NCBI GenBank assembly: GCA_023227695.1
Contig: JALNVE010000206.1
Span: forward strand, 1 to 5,909
Direction of reading: 5' to 3'
Length of the DNA: 5,909 nt
Source of the DNA: Paludibacteraceae bacterium
GTDB taxonomy: Bacteria > Bacteroidota > Bacteroidia > Bacteroidales > Paludibacteraceae
Shown here: piece after piece, positions 5,812 to 5,909 of the stretch
How positions within the stretch are numbered: the stretch's first letter is position 1
Layout of the letters: the number at the start of each line of letters is the position of its first letter
Position numbers and translations under genes: made by a program
Notes under the pieces: generated by a model
What the model saw: only the letters and a program-made list of their open reading frames with translations
What the model was told of the DNA's origin: nothing
Databases searched by the model: none

Positions 5812-5909
5812 AAAAGCATAAATATTGGCGATACGGAATAGGAAGAACTTCTTATCTACGACCCCACGCAGATTAGCCCTGAAAAGTTTGATTTTCGCAT
5901 TGAAAGACT
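5803..5909 (-). CDS. Transposase, C-terminal end (ISL3/ISAon1-like), partial
   Basis: The last 34 residues are visible, ending at a TAA (5803-5805). They read SFNAKIKLFRANLRGV, then a short VDKK and FFLFRIANIYAFPH. The pattern SFNAKIK-x-FRA-x-x-RGV-(x)-FFL-R-x-x-x-IYA is the C-terminal signature I associate with DDE transposases of the ISL3 superfamily, especially ISAon1-like elements of Bacteroidota. It follows the catalytic glutamate region, which lies outside the window. The frame is intact as far as it can be followed. The enzyme cuts and joins the element's ends during transposition. The call as a transposase is fairly safe; the exact family is from memory. Confidence 0.75.
   Translation of the reverse strand, partial: SFNAKIKLFRANLRGVVDKKFFLFRIANIYAFPH

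Larger units (their letters stand above)
5789..5909 (-). mobile_element. Insertion sequence, 3' end (continues beyond right edge)
   Basis: The element begins abruptly at 5789 within the tonB frame, with tip GGGTCAGTAGAAATTTAG and then TGGGG. The stop codon of its transposase lies 14 bases inside the tip, a compact arrangement typical of insertion sequences. The transposase C-terminus points to an ISL3/ISAon1-like group. Only about 120 bases are visible. The flanking bases GAGTTTAC (5781-5788) would be one copy of an 8-bp target duplication if the family assignment holds. Confidence 0.75.

Overview
The window looks like chromosomal DNA from a member of the Bacteroidota, most likely Prevotella or a close relative. 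This rests on several things seen in the sequence: AT-rich intergenic DNA, TAnnTTTG-type -7 promoter boxes, A-rich leaders with little Shine-Dalgarno signal, a lipoprotein with a Bacteroidota-style surface-export signal (CNKDHDHE), and a TonB C-terminus of the type common in this phylum. The genus is inference.

Layout, left to right. Positions 1-118 look like the 5' end of an insertion sequence on the minus strand, with a putative terminal repeat, a -7 box and the first 13 codons of an ORF. Positions 119-284 hold no gene. Four minus-strand genes follow: ttcA (tRNA 2-thiocytidine synthesis, 285-1073), a tyrosine-rich lipoprotein of unknown function (1186-1596), trkH (potassium channel subunit, 1699-3165) and trkA (its NAD-binding gating subunit, 3214-4545). 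A 365-bp AT-rich intergenic region (4546-4910) carries candidate divergent promoters. A plus-strand PAP2-family membrane phosphatase (4911-5615) comes next and ends at a strong bidirectional terminator (5637-5671). The right edge holds the last 32 codons of a TonB-type protein (5690-5788, minus). It is cut by an insertion sequence whose terminal repeat starts at 5789 and whose transposase C-terminus lies at 5803-5909.

How the genes work together. trkA and trkH are 48 bp apart on one strand and encode the two parts of one Trk potassium-uptake system, so they are probably co-transcribed. The lipoprotein 102 bp downstream may be reached by read-through, and a 15-bp perfect hairpin follows its stop codon. 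ttcA probably has its own promoter just beyond that hairpin. The PAP2 phosphatase is transcribed divergently and is not obviously linked to potassium transport. The tonB remnant belonged to a gene transcribed towards the phosphatase.

The most unusual items are the insertion-split tonB, the two insertion-sequence ends in the same orientation bracketing the window, and the lipoprotein with about 18% tyrosine. I see no convincing new multigene system. The core genes are ordinary housekeeping genes.
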